From positions 186,001 to 250,000 of the forward strand of contig JANQBS010000030.1 in the NCBI GenBank assembly GCA_033085395.1: a stretch of DNA of 64,000 bases, given 5' to 3'. Under the pieces are notes generated by a model that was given only the letters and a program-made list of their open reading frames with translations, was not told the origin of the DNA and did no database searches. Positions 37,637 through 48,597 of the stretch are shown here, in pieces. Position 1 is the stretch's first letter, and every line of letters starts with the position of its first letter. The position numbers and the translations under genes are program-made. The stretch is from Xanthoparmelia taractica. Lineage: Eukaryota > Ascomycota > Lecanoromycetes > Lecanorales > Parmeliaceae.

Positions 37637-39552
37637 GCAGCGGGATTGCACGGTGCCTGGTGTTTGTACGAGTAACAAGCGTCGTTCAGATTTCTGCGCT
37701 GTTAATACTTTTTCCAGCAGGTTGAATGCTCGCCTCCTCGTATCTTTTTGAAGAGAGAGTTATAAGTAGCTTCGCAAATGCCGCAAATCTTTCAGAAATC
37801 CCTAATACCATACTTTGATGGGATTTCCAGTCCCTCTGACTTATTCTCATCTTGGATACGACCCTTCTTCCGCCCATTCCATACATCCACTTCTAATCGC
37901 AAAAATACAAACGGGAACAAGTGCGTTTCAAATACCTTTCCATTGGCCTACCAGAGATGGGGGTCTAAGCATGGCCCCCCCTTTTTTTCTTGGCGCGACT
38001 GATCACATGTTCAACACGCCTGGCTTTGATGCGGGGCCAGCCTCGCTGACAGTATTCAATCATTTAACTCGCCTCGCATTCGGAGCCGCCCGCATTTGAC
38101 TGGTCTTAAGGACTAGCCCTTTTTGACAAGTAAATTAGAGGCTTACGGCAGCGAACGGTGGGATAAAAGTGTGTCTGCCTGTCAACTTCCGCCATACTTC
38201 GAGATCAGTTGTTCTCGTTACTAGATTTTTGAAGGGGTTTCGATAAGTTTAACACTCATTACAATAACACTCATTGCCAAGATGACGAAATATGAGATCT
38301 TTAATGGGCCTGGGAGGGGCCGCAGATGCGTGCAACCGCAGCTCTAGCTTGAAGCTTCTGGAAGTGCGCGAATTGGGTACGACGACATGAGAAGAATAAA
38401 GTTGCCATTGGTACGTTGTTGTATGCACCACATCAAAGTCGATGGCAATTTCTGACCAATGCTAAGCAAGACGCAGGCTGGACACCTTCTTGCTTATAGA
38501 TTGTGGAGTGTTATACATTGGACGTACCAAAAGTCAAGCCTACAAATCGTAGGACCAAGCTATCTAAAGTGCCTTACAAGCACCCGCTCAAACCACCTTC
38601 TGCGACTTCAGCGCCTTTCGGCTCAATCAGATTATCATACAGTGTTTCTAGGGATACTGCATTCGCAGATATGATGGGAAAAGAGAATGATTTCATATTT
38701 AGCCTACTCAAGTAATGGGACAACAAGTCAAGCTACAAGAAGAGATCAGGAGTTCAGAGCATACAGCTTTAGGATGGAACACGACTTATCTGTCGCTTCC
38801 ACATTGATAAGAAATGGAGGACTACAGCGCCACGAGCGAAGACCCCTTTGGAACAGAAGAGGAAATTGGAAGGATGATAAAGGGTCTCCGTCATGTGGTG
38901 ATGCTGGGGTAGTAAGTAGACCATGGTTGGCTGGAAAATGTCGTGCAGAATGGTAAAAGTCTTGCTTTCAATCAAGGTTAGAGCAAAGATCCCGCTGTCT
39001 CGAAATTCACATCAGCAGCCAATGAACGACAGCACACCTGCAGATCTCACCCTTTTTCCATCCTCTGCCTCCTTTTTCCTGCAGCTTATCCCCCTTCGGA
39101 GGGCGGCAGCCAATCATAAGCTGTCCCGACGGTCTCCCCTCTAGGTGTGGCAACGGGATGCCGGGACTTGGCATTTGAAGGCCACCAATAAGACATCCTA
39201 CCGCATCGTGGTTCTCTACCTGCGCCCTTGAAGTTTCAAACATGGGCAGACGCAGACACGCACGTGTTGTTTTAACATCGGCTGCGCAGTGGGAAGTGGG
39301 GGGCTATGATCCCAGGACGGCGAAAATGTGCGATAAGTGTCAAGGGCAATATTGCCGTACATACAAACGACTTCACCTTTTGCCCATCAAACCTCAGTGC
39401 CCACCTTGATACCGCTCAAAAATTCACTTCCTGCAATCGAGAGCTGAAAGGTCTGCTCCAGGAGACGTAACTCTTTTCGCTTTCACTGTCACTGCTGCAT
39501 AACCTGGCTCTGCCACCCTCCCCCGAACACACATCTCACTTCGAGTTGAAGG
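37637..39552. other. Intergenic DNA, 1.9 kb
   Basis: No supported gene. Short frames overlap on both strands without family features. The last 500 bp is C/T-rich toward the ATG at 39,553 and holds a CCAAT box near 39,108, so it probably contains that gene's promoter. Confidence 0.5.
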
Positions 39553-40371
39553 ATGGACCGCAAAACCCCCAACGCGCCAGCTAGGGACCAAGTTTGTGCC
39601 TGTCAATGTCACAAAACCTGCACCCACAACGCCTCGTCCTCACCACGCTCATCATCCCCTCAAAGTGCCATACAGCCGGTCCACCAAACAGTCCAGAGCG
39701 CAAAACCGATTCGGGGCACAATAACTAGCGACTGGACATCCAACATAGGCCTCAACCAATCTGATATACAGCGTGCCTCCATGCCCTCCTTCGCCGCCCC
39801 CCAGCGTAGCACAAAAGCAACCGCGCACAGCATCCACAGAAAGAAACCCCGCAACCTCGCCCCAGCCCGCATCAAACCCCCCAGCGCTCGTGTCACAGAA
39901 CTCGAGAGCATGCTGAGCAAAAACGGCAACCTCAAAATCCGCCTCCCAAGACTCGAACCCACGCCCCGCCACATCGCCGCATCTTCCGTCCTTGCCAAAG
40001 AACAACCCCACGCACCACCTACCAAATTCCCTTCCGCTGAGATCCCCCCACCCCGAGAAAAATCACCACCGCCCTTCGACCCGATGTGGTGCCACTGGCG
40101 GGCTCTCCGCGACGTCACCTTTGTGCTGGACGGGTGTATCGCAGTTTCAATCGAGGATCTGTGCGCGCTGTTACGGTTTCGGTACGCGAAGACGGATCCG
40201 AAGATGGCGGGGGTGGAGCAAGTCCATGTTGGCGCCATGTATGATTTTTGCAAGGTCTGGGGGAAGGAGATGTATGAGAAGAATGCGTGGGGGTTGATTC
40301 AGTCGCAGATGAGAGATGATTTGAGGATATTAAAGGAAGGGGGGGAGGGGGGTGTGAATTGGGAATTTTGA
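39553..40371 (+). CDS. Hypothetical protein, disordered N-terminus with folded C-terminal segment
   Basis: Single exon, 272 aa, starting ATGGACCGC. I do not recognise the family. Residues 1-175 are low-complexity, rich in Ser, Pro, Ala and basic residues, with a small cysteine/histidine patch near the start (CACQCHKTCTH). Residues about 180-260 look folded: WCHWRALRDVTFVLDGC, then IEDLCALLRFRY, VGAMYDFCKVWGKEMYEKN and QMRDDLRIL. The coding strand is the most protein-like of the overlapping frames, and the third-position bias is consistent. A G-rich tract follows the stop. Confidence 0.65.
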   Translation: MDRKTPNAPARDQVCACQCHKTCTHNASSSPRSSSPQSAIQPVHQTVQSAKPIRGTITSDWTSNIGLNQSDIQRASMPSFAAPQRSTKATAHSIHRKKPRNLAPARIKPPSARVTELESMLSKNGNLKIRLPRLEPTPRHIAASSVLAKEQPHAPPTKFPSAEIPPPREKSPPPFDPMWCHWRALRDVTFVLDGCIAVSIEDLCALLRFRYAKTDPKMAGVEQVHVGAMYDFCKVWGKEMYEKNAWGLIQSQMRDDLRILKEGGEGGVNWEF

Positions 40372-42425
40372 GGGAGGGAGGAAGGGAGGGAGGGGGTTTG
40401 CGTGGTGAGGGTTTGGGGGGATGGGGGAATCGGCGGCTGATGTGGCGGGCGGGCCTTCCACGGGGTGGGTAGATCTAATTGAAAACTTTTGATCTCAGCT
40501 ATGAACGGCTGTTGACTTCAATCTTCTTTCCCAATATATCAAGCGGACATCCGCTAGAGCATGGATGAAAGAGTAATCTGTTTACATAAGTTGTCATTGG
40601 AGATTTTCAAGAGCCTTCATCTTTTGCAATTGGCTGGAAGGCTTGCTGGATTAAATTGATTTAAGAGTTTGTTTTGCTTAGGAGCTGTCTTTTGCGTCAT
40701 AGACATCATTGCTTACAGATGAGAATATTTATGAAGACTGTGTGATAGGATGGGATGGAATGTCCAAAATCCCATCCTATTGAATGCTCTGTCTTATAAG
40801 GCGCTGAGGTAAAGGAATGTCAGCCCCCCTTTGTTATCTCCTGCGGAGAGCGGCGAGTTTTGTGATGCATGCTATTTTTGTTGTTGTTGTATTGGGAAGA
40901 AAGTACAGAGGGCCTCGTATTGGCGCAAAGATCTAGGATGAAATGTAGCAACTCAAGAATGCTGGTGGATTTTGTCCCGGGTCATGCTTTGGGCTTTTGC
41001 GTATGAGTCTTCTTTTGAAGGATATATCGACTTGTGGCTCTTAAGGGTAGCAATATGAGGGAGGGGCTTCAATCTTTTCTCGCTTCGAATGTTTTTCGCT
41101 TTACTATCAACGCGTCAACACGTGTCGCTCGGGCGAGAGATTTTGCAAGCCGACTAGACAAGACACAGTGCAGGAATCCTTTTAGGCTGCCAACTTCTGC
41201 GATGGCGGAATTCTATTGTTGTTCTCTCCATGCAGGGTCAAAAATGGGCGTCTTAAAGATGTCCAGGTGCTCTGTGGCACCTCCATCTCGGACCTTCTTA
41301 CCCTTTGAATCACAATCCAAATCTGTTCTCTGAATCGAGCATTAGATCGCCCATGAGAGTGATGGAAAATTAAATTTGTCAATGGCACGACCTTGATGGT
41401 TTTCCAATAAGTCCGAGGTATAAATGCTAAGAAGAAAGCCATCACGGGGGTGGTTACCTATTGACAAGGTATGAAAGGTGCTAGCAGAGGAGATGTTGAG
41501 GCCAAATATGCTGGAGCTCTGCTGGGAGAATTGGAAGAGATTTGCATATGACTTAGATTCGCTCAAAGAAAAATATTCCTAGTGGAGAGAAGGGCATAAA
41601 TCACCTATGTCCAGCGTCCTTACGATTTTGGCGACCGAAGTTCCCAAAAATTGGGCTTCGGAGTATATTCATGCAAGGAATAATTTGGGTAAGAAGAACG
41701 GAAGAATAGTGATGCACAGCGACCGTTTTTCGTAGAGGAATAGCCACACTATCTCTCATTTGAATATTGTAGACTGTGGTTGTTGTAGAAGAAAGTAACT
41801 TGCGGCTGCCTTCTTTCCCTGCCAAAATCTGTGTATAGGGATCCCGTGGCATTAGAATCGTAAAGTGTCTTGTGCGACCTCGGATGCAGTTGAAATTGCC
41901 TAACGTGGTTTAGCGATGTTGCCGCACGACCTCCTCTAAGAGAACCCACTATTGTTTGCCTTCAACACATCTAACAATAACGAGCGGGCAATGGAGCAGA
42001 TCCACACAGTCTTGAGAACATGATAGTGACTTGCTTGAACTTTTCAAACGAGCTACACAGATATCCCCGCAGAAAAGAGTGGAGCTACGTAGCCAGTTTT
42101 TTTTTCAAGTCAAGATTCTTGGTGTGGAGGGTATGGTAAGTATCTCACATGCGACGAGAGGCTCTTCTTTGGTGTAAAGACGGTTTCGATTAAATTTGCG
42201 TTGACTAGCTAAACAGTGTATGTATGAAGAGCAAAACGAGGACATTGCCAAAGTCAAATCATGTCCTCCTTTTGTCATTTGACTAGGCTTCTTCTGCCTA
42301 TAGCAACAGTACTAAAGAGTAATGCACACATGTGTTGTACTCCTCTCCGATTCTATCAGCGTCTAGAAACACTTGTCGGCCAATGTCCAAGGGTTCTGAA
42401 GATGAGTGTAGGTTACCCTTTCGTA
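40372..42425. other. Intergenic DNA, 2.05 kb
   Basis: No supported gene. It begins with a purine-rich GGGAGGG tract (40,371-40,402). Two or three frames of 80-100 codons (for example 41,034-41,333) lack any motif and are matched by equally long antisense frames. Confidence 0.5.
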
Positions 42426-43376
42426 CTATTCTTCCTCCTCCTCTACCACGGAATCATCAGTGGCGGTGCTCTGGTCGGCAATGGCGCTAGTGCTATTGAT
42501 GATGACATCTGATGTAAGCATGCCGTCGATGACATTGCGCAATGTAATCGTGCTGGTGAGGAGGGCAGTCTCGTCGTCTTCCTGAAGCATACTCATGGTC
42601 AACGCGTGTGTATCCCTGGCAGCGATTGCCTCTTTGTTAACCATTTCACGGGCTTTGGCCCTGCAATTGGCTTTCTGCTCGTCGGTTGAGCGAGTGGCGA
42701 ATTGGGCTCCCAGGTCGAAGGTGACCCTGTTCGATGTGGAGGCGGCGCTGTCGTCGGACTCACTGGCGATGACTGGCATTTGACCCTCTGGAGCCGTGGA
42801 CATGCGGTACCACTCGGCGCATGTGGCGGCGTCCATGCCTCGGTCATCTGGGCGAAGGTTGGACATGTCTCCATGGGTGTATGATTGGGGGCGAGTGGAT
42901 CGGATGATGTCGTGATCAGGCAGGTATTGGTCAGGGACAGGGTCGGCGGCGGTCATGATGCGGATGTCTTGGCCAGCTAGCTTTGCAGTACTGGCCTCTT
43001 CCTGTGGCTCGCTTGGCGGGAAGAGGTTGGCAAATTTGGAGGTCTTGGGGCTGGTGAGCCTGTCATTGGTATGATAGAGGTCGCTAATGTAGGTGCTGTT
43101 GAAGTCTTTGCCGAAAATTCTTGGGTTGGTACGTCCAGATCCGATGACACCCAACTTGGGATTGAAGTCTCTGCTGTAGTCGGGAGTGCTGCCATATAAA
43201 AGACCTCTACCGGCGTTGGAACGGCGTGGGATTCGTCTGTCGCCCTGTGCTGCTCTCTTCCCTTGGCGGTAGGCAGTGGGACCTAGGGGAGCAGCTGCCG
43301 GAAGGAATTCAAAGGAGTTGCTGTACTCCATTAAGGACATGTCATTGGTGAAGTAGGATGGAAGATGGACGGCCAT
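42426..43376 (-). CDS. Hypothetical protein, acidic C-terminus
   Basis: Single exon, 316 aa from the ATG at 43,376. Family not recognised. The N-terminal half has a basic stretch (QGKRAAQGDRRIPRRSNAG) and motifs such as YGSTPDYSRDFNPKLGVIG. The middle has DMSNLRPDDRGMDAATCAEWYRM-type sequence. The C-terminal third, about 230-316, is predicted helical and ends in a run of acidic residues. There is no signal peptide or membrane helix. A CAG-type repeat lies about 50-140 bp upstream of the start on the coding strand. Confidence 0.6.
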   Translation of the reverse strand: MAVHLPSYFTNDMSLMEYSNSFEFLPAAAPLGPTAYRQGKRAAQGDRRIPRRSNAGRGLLYGSTPDYSRDFNPKLGVIGSGRTNPRIFGKDFNSTYISDLYHTNDRLTSPKTSKFANLFPPSEPQEEASTAKLAGQDIRIMTAADPVPDQYLPDHDIIRSTRPQSYTHGDMSNLRPDDRGMDAATCAEWYRMSTAPEGQMPVIASESDDSAASTSNRVTFDLGAQFATRSTDEQKANCRAKAREMVNKEAIAARDTHALTMSMLQEDDETALLTSTITLRNVIDGMLTSDVIINSTSAIADQSTATDDSVVEEEEE

Positions 43377-44479
43377 CGCTCTTGTTGCCCGTGGAGTTGA
43401 ATGATGGATGTTGATGATGACGGTGCTGTCACTGTCACTGTTGCTGGTGCTGTAATTGCTCCTGCTCCTGCTGCTGATGCTGATGCTGTTGCTGATGCTG
43501 TTGCTGTTGCTGTTGCTGAATAATTACTGAGTTGTCTTGATGCTTGAGAAAGGGGTAAACTAGCTGTGTCTGTGTTCTGGAGATCATTGTAACATGGGAA
43601 TATTGGAGCATTTTTATACACGTCAAGGAATAATGCATTTTTCGAAATAATGCAATTCATTCTGGGTGGGTCATGGCCAAAGGACTCAGTATATTCGATT
43701 ATATTCAAATTTCTACGTAGCACTGACCCATTCGGGCAAGTATGCCAAGCCTTTGAGGGCATTACCACCGCGCATTTTGGCTAAGAGTATGAGACTCCTC
43801 GGTATAATGCACTAATTGTTCATGAGTAAGTAGATGAGAGAATTCGAGGGATGCAAATGCGTAGAATTTTGCGCCTGTCCAGGCAGAGACTTCGCCAGCC
43901 ATGAACGCATTATATTTGTATTTTTTTAATTTGAAAAGCACGACGAGAGAGTTGGAGAGACACAAAAAAGTTCAGAGGATCGACCCATGCGTAGGATGCA
44001 ATACTCTGGAGTGTGACAAAGCCTGTAATAGTAGACGAGATGGAATCAACGCGTCCAACGAAGTGTGTTGGACTAGGAAGGAAACCGTAACGGTAGATAG
44101 ATATGGCTCAACCGTTGTAGTACATGGTGTAGAATCAGGGTACAGCTGAAATAGCGGATGTAGAAAGCTTGAATTTGGATGCTAGCCGTATATCAATCCG
44201 TACTTGAGCAAACACAAAGAAGGGGATGGGATAGAAGACACTGGACGCTAAGGCACGGGATCGGTATGAGGCCTGAAAACATCAAAAGTATGATGTGCGT
44301 AATGAAGACATATTTGCGCTTGGAGCGATTGGAAACACATTTTCTGGAGGGTATGCTTGACCTAATTTGTGAATTGAGCTTCACCGTAATCATTCGCCCT
44401 ACTCGGTTGATACTTGAAAAGTCCGGTCTGAGAAACTGACGTGGTTTGTCATCACGGCTGCCTGTGCTTTCGGCTTCCA
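43377..44479. other. Promoter/5' region with CAG repeats, and intergenic DNA
   Basis: Apart from the CAG-type tract at 43,424-43,519, I see no gene. The region carries the promoter of the minus-strand hypothetical gene and the 3' flank of the bL27 gene ending at 44,480. Confidence 0.5.
43424..43519 (-). repeat. CAG/CAA-type trinucleotide repeat tract
   Basis: About 95 bp of imperfect CAGCAA / CAGCATCAG units on the minus strand, upstream of the ATG at 43,376. In one frame it encodes a Gln/His-rich tail of a 67-codon reading frame that starts at an ATG at 43,638 and stops at 43,435, so it could act as an upstream ORF in the leader. In other frames it reads Ala/Ser-rich. Confidence 0.8.
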
Positions 44480-45268
44480 TCACTTCCGTGATTTCTTCGA
44501 TCCCTTCTTCTTCCTCGAACTCAATGCTCTCTTCTCCGCATTCCTCTTCTTCCTCGCGTTCAACTTTCGCCACGCCAAGTACCGGTCACCTCTCTTATAT
44601 TCCCTAACCTTCACTTGCGCCCTCTCTGCCGCCCTTCCAATATGCCAATTCGACTCTCGGTATTGGTACCCGGGTCTCCATTCCATCTTCTTCAACTGCG
44701 GCACTTTCCTCCTCGTCCTTTTGTCCTGCTGCCTCAATGTTCCATCCTGATCTACCATGCCTCCAACCTCCAACCCCTCATCTCCTTTTCCGCTAGCGAC
44801 CCTAGGAGGCGTAGCCGTAGCAAGTGTTCCTAGCTCTCTCTCCCTTCCCACCAGACCCAAACGTCTGATCCTCGGCTTATTTCTCGGTACCGGCAACTTC
44901 ATCCCCCTTTCAAATACAACGCCAATGTACTTTCTCTTCGGATGCCTTTCTGGATCCTTATAGAAGCAGACGTATCCCTTCTCCTTTGCGAATATGGTGT
45001 GGTCACGCCCCATGTCGCAGTTTTCACCAGGGAACCAGTGCGTGCCACGTTGGCGAAATATAATGTTACCGGGAACGACGAGCTGAGAGGCTCCCTTCTT
45101 GGCGCCGAGTCGTTTGCCAGGGCCTTGGGCGGCCTTATTTGCGCGGCCTTCTGAGGCGTGAGAGGCGGGGCGGGAATGGTGGAGCGGGAGGAGAGGAGGC
45201 CATTGGAATGCGGGCGATGCGTGAGATGATAGCGCCAGACGTGGTGATCGAAGACATGAAGGAGGCAT
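44480..45268 (-). CDS. Mitochondrial large-subunit ribosomal protein bL27m
   Basis: Single exon, 262 aa from the ATG at 45,268; an upstream in-frame TTG is not used. The N-terminus (residues 1-40) is rich in Ser, Leu, Arg and His, as expected of a mitochondrial import signal. The bL27 core is clear at about 40-105: GRANKAAQGPGKRLGAKKG, then VPGNIIFRQRGTHWFPGENC and MGRDHTIFAKEKGYVCFYKD. In bacteria this protein sits by the peptidyl-transferase centre. As in other fungal homologues, it has a long C-terminal extension (about 105-262), very basic here, ending in a Lys/Arg/Ser-rich tail. It is divergently paired with the LCL2 gene. Confidence 0.93.
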   Translation of the reverse strand: MPPSCLRSPRLALSSHASPAFQWPPLLPLHHSRPASHASEGRANKAAQGPGKRLGAKKGASQLVVPGNIIFRQRGTHWFPGENCDMGRDHTIFAKEKGYVCFYKDPERHPKRKYIGVVFERGMKLPVPRNKPRIRRLGLVGRERELGTLATATPPRVASGKGDEGLEVGGMVDQDGTLRQQDKRTRRKVPQLKKMEWRPGYQYRESNWHIGRAAERAQVKVREYKRGDRYLAWRKLNARKKRNAEKRALSSRKKKGSKKSRK

Positions 45269-45424
45269 GTCAGTGGTAAATGGGACGTCCCAGAGCAATG
45301 AAGTTGATCTCTGCTGTCGCAAGATGAAAAAGTGGATCCGCGCTTAGTCAGCGAATTCACTTCAAATATCAAACAGCTGGCCTCTCTTTCTTCAATCAAT
45401 CTCGACACCGCCGAACAATTCACA
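45269..45424. promoter_or_regulatory. Compact bidirectional promoter (bL27m / LCL2)
   Basis: Only 156 bp separate the two start codons of the divergently transcribed bL27m and LCL2 genes, so both leaders and core promoters must share this interval. Confidence 0.6.
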
Positions 45425-45864
45425 ATGAAGGTCATTCTTTTCGCTTTAGTCTGCGCGCTAGCTGGTTTAGCATCTGCGCAGTTCCAATTCTTCGAACAGA
45501 TGTTCAGTCAGGGAGGCGGCCAGCAGCAACAGCAGCAACCACAGCAGCAGCAGAATGTCGCCAGCGATTCCGAATGGTATCAGCGAACATACGAATCAGG
45601 TATCCTCCATCTCTCAAGTTAGATTCCCTTTGTCGTGATAGACTGTGCTAATCTCAATCTCTCGTGTTAGCCCACTGCTCGAATTACCTTTGCCCTGGCA
45701 CCCTTGCTTGCGTACACTTCCCGCATCACTGCCCCTGCCCTTTCCCAGCCGTCGAAGATAAGGTAGAACTGGGAGACGGAAGTGCTATATGTGTCAGTAA
45801 AGGGGGTTGGAAGCAAGGAGAGGCAGCGAGGAAGATTGAGCTCGCAAGAAAGGCGATGCTGTGA
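45425..45864 (+). CDS. lcl2: LCL2 (long chronological lifespan protein 2) family protein
   Basis: Exons 45425-45599 and 45671-45864 with a 71-nt intron (GTATCC donor, TTAG acceptor). Product 122 aa, matching the family's usual size. Residues 1-18 form a signal peptide (MKVILFALVCALAGLASA). Then come the family marks FQFFEQMF, a Gln-rich stretch, SDSEWYQRTYES, and the conserved cysteine core AHCSNYLCPGTLACVHFPHH-CPC, VEDKVELGDGSAICVSKGG and EAARKIELARK. LCL2 is a small secretory-pathway protein linked in yeast to ER-associated degradation and lifespan. The start is the ATG that gives the signal peptide. Confidence 0.93.
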
Positions 45865-47214
45865 TAGGTACACAACACTGGAGCAACCGACCTGCATATA
45901 CGGACAATATCCATAAAACTGCAAAAGATGCTTATATATCCTCCGTACGAATAGAACGCTTGGTCGTGGTCTCGATGACCAGACACTGAGTACAATCAAC
46001 TCTGGTTGATGACGCGTGGAGGAATAACTTCGATACTACAGTTCAGATATCGATCTGGGATATTCGAAGTGACAGGACGTTGTCACCAGCTTGTGCTGTA
46101 TGACCCAAGGCTCTTCCCTGATCGGTCGAAGTGCTGGATTGCCGGCTCATGGCGGAAAACTCTTCCTCTGACAATACCGGGTTCAGCTCGGATTTCATTT
46201 ACTGATTAGTCTTGTGCTAAAAAGACCACCTAAATATACCTGTGCTATTACTTGATTGGCTTTGTATCTCCAGACGCTAGTCGCTAAGTCTTCAAATCTG
46301 CTCTCGTTTCAACATTATCCGATGCAGTTATAGCAATGCTGTCACCCGTCAAGTGTGTCCCGGATAGATACGCGGAGACTAAACAGCTACCGAACAACGT
46401 GTCAGAGACAGGCCGCTCCCTAGTATGCATTTGACAACATTCATTCATCATTGAATCCCAACATTTGACCAATCTCCTGCGCGAGTTGGTGACCTACAGT
46501 GATCGTTGCAGTACTCCCAGAGCTATCTCCCTCTACTCGGCATACTTCACGAGCTAGTGTGTATACAGTCGATCAATGCTCTGACCTCGACAATAGATGA
46601 TGAATCGGGATTTTCTGTTCAGAGCTATCCCGCAAAGCCAACAACGTGTTTGATTTGCGTAATGTCGCGCACATAGCTAGCTTCATCCGAGATTCAGGGC
46701 TGGGTGGGCTGGAGCTGGCCGGGTATAACAGGTCGCAAAATATCTCGAAAATCTCCTTCGATTGATGAGCAATTCAATACAATTTTTACTGGTAGGTGCG
46801 GCAAGAGATCGGGGGACTTGGGTCTGCTACTTCCATGACGGTCAGACATCCACTTTATAGGCCCGGCGCTAAATCATGAGTTGCGGTTGACATGCCTGTT
46901 GACCTTTCACGGTCCTTCCTTGATGCCGCACTTTTCGTCCCTTGTTCTGCTTGAAGCGCAGTTGGCCGAGAGTGAGGCCCGGATAGGCCCATGCCAACTC
47001 TATCTACACAAGTGTCAGAGGATGGGTTTTGGCGCTAGAGCGTAGCCTGCAAATGCCCGGAGTACTTTCGGACCAAGTACGTACCCATGTATCCATTCCG
47101 TTCGGCAAGGCTACCTTTTCACCGTCATTCTTCCCCGCTTGTGGGACAAACCTCACTCTCCAACTCCATAGATCTGCTCACCACTCCCCCCCAGCTTCTT
47201 TCCGTCCTTCCAAA
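45865..47214. other. Intergenic DNA
   Basis: 1.35 kb without a supported gene. Short frames only. The final 250 bp before the ATG at 47,215 is C/T-rich, consistent with a leader. Confidence 0.5.
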
Positions 47215-48597
47215 ATGGATTCCATCAATACTGAAAACGAGGTTGTGGACAGTGATCAAAACCGGCCGGAGCTCAGCCCTGAGGATGAGATGGTCTCATC
47301 ATACTTAGAAGCCCGCTCTGAGATTTATTGTGGTTTGGTGAAGGTGCAAGATAATGTAAGTGATTCCAAGCTTTTTCATAAAGTGGTATCCCTTCACTGA
47401 TCTTTCGAGTAGGTTTGGAAAAATCCCCAAGCTACCGCCCATTTTAGATGGCAACGTCACAACGCAGATAGAGCAGAAAAGAAGCAGCGGAAGGCCTTTT
47501 TTGACATAATGCGTAAGATTGGAGACGAGATGGATGCCGCTAGCAGAGGGGCATTGAGCCTGTCACGCAGCAATGCGCGGGTCCTGGACCTCTGCATGGC
47601 CCCCGGCGGTTACACCGCAGCAGTTCTTAAACATAGCCCCCACGCAGTTGTGTGCGCTTATACTCTGCCACGGGATCTGGGCGGCCATCCGATCCTCCAC
47701 TGCCGAGACTCGCGCGTTGGAGTAATGTTCGGCGATATCACAATGCTGCACACGGAATTTGGTGTTGAAGAAGTTCCACACGAGCATTCCGAAATTTCAG
47801 AGTTCTCTGACAAGCGCCCATGGTTTGGCAAGCGGTTCGACCTGGTTTTCTGCGACGGTCAAGCGCTCCGAACACACAAGCCCCACATTGCCGACTATCG
47901 GCAGGAGGTGGAAGCTGCCCGGCTGACAGTAAGCCAGCTGATTCTGGCAATGCAGCGGATCGAAAGCGGCGGTACGCTTATAATGCTTCTTCATGGCTGT
48001 GCGACCTATAAAACCATTAAGATCCTTCGCGTCTTTGATGACATCGCCCAGCTCCAGGTCTTCAAGCCGACCTCATGTCACACAAGGAGGGGGTCCTTTT
48101 ACCTCATTGCCAAGAACGTTCAGCCTGGGCACCCAGAAGCAGTGGCCGCTGTTGATGAGTGGAAGAAGGTTTGGAAGCAGCTCAGCTTTCCCACACTCGC
48201 CCAAGATGGTAAGGAAGTATCGCCAAAGTTCGTTAGCGAGCCGGGCTTTGCGCAAGACGTATCTGATCTTCTTGAGACATTCGGTGAACGGGTCATCGAG
48301 CTGGGAGAACCGATATGGCAGATACAGAAGGAGGCCCTAGCAACCGCGAATTGGGGCAAGAAGCAGAAGGGGAAAGTTGGATCCAAACCGATCATGACTG
48401 ACGAAGCGCCTGCTGCCGCGACTGACCATGCTGCTGTTGCTGTGCACGACTCAGAGGACGATGCGGGCAATACGGGAGCTCCAGATGACGTGGATACTAC
48501 CCCTGTGCTGGGGGAAGAATCAAGGCCAACAGCAAAAAATCCAGCAGACGAAGCTAAGGTGTCTGTGGCGATGGAAAGGTTGGGTATTCATAATTGA
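47215..48597 (+). CDS. FtsJ/RrmJ-type SAM-dependent RNA methyltransferase-domain protein
   Basis: Exons 47215-47355 and 47413-48597; 57-nt intron with GTAAGT donor and TAG acceptor. Product 441 aa. Residues about 60-260 form a Rossmann-type methyltransferase. The SAM-binding motif VLDLCMAPGGYTAAVL is at about 104-119; FDLVFCDGQ is the acidic motif IV region; TLIMLLHG and CHTRRGSFYLIAKN lie in the positions of the last strands, with the K-D-K-type catalytic set only partly evident. Residues 330-441 are low-complexity, acidic and probably disordered. FtsJ enzymes 2'-O-methylate RNA. This fungal subgroup is poorly studied, so its substrate is unknown. Confidence 0.85.

Noticed and set aside
41034..41333. 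99-codon plus-strand frame as a gene
   Set aside because: No motif, no signal peptide, and similar-length antisense frames overlap it.
47993..48470. Overlapping 115-116-codon frames inside the methyltransferase gene
   Set aside because: They are shadows of the FtsJ-type coding sequence in other frames.
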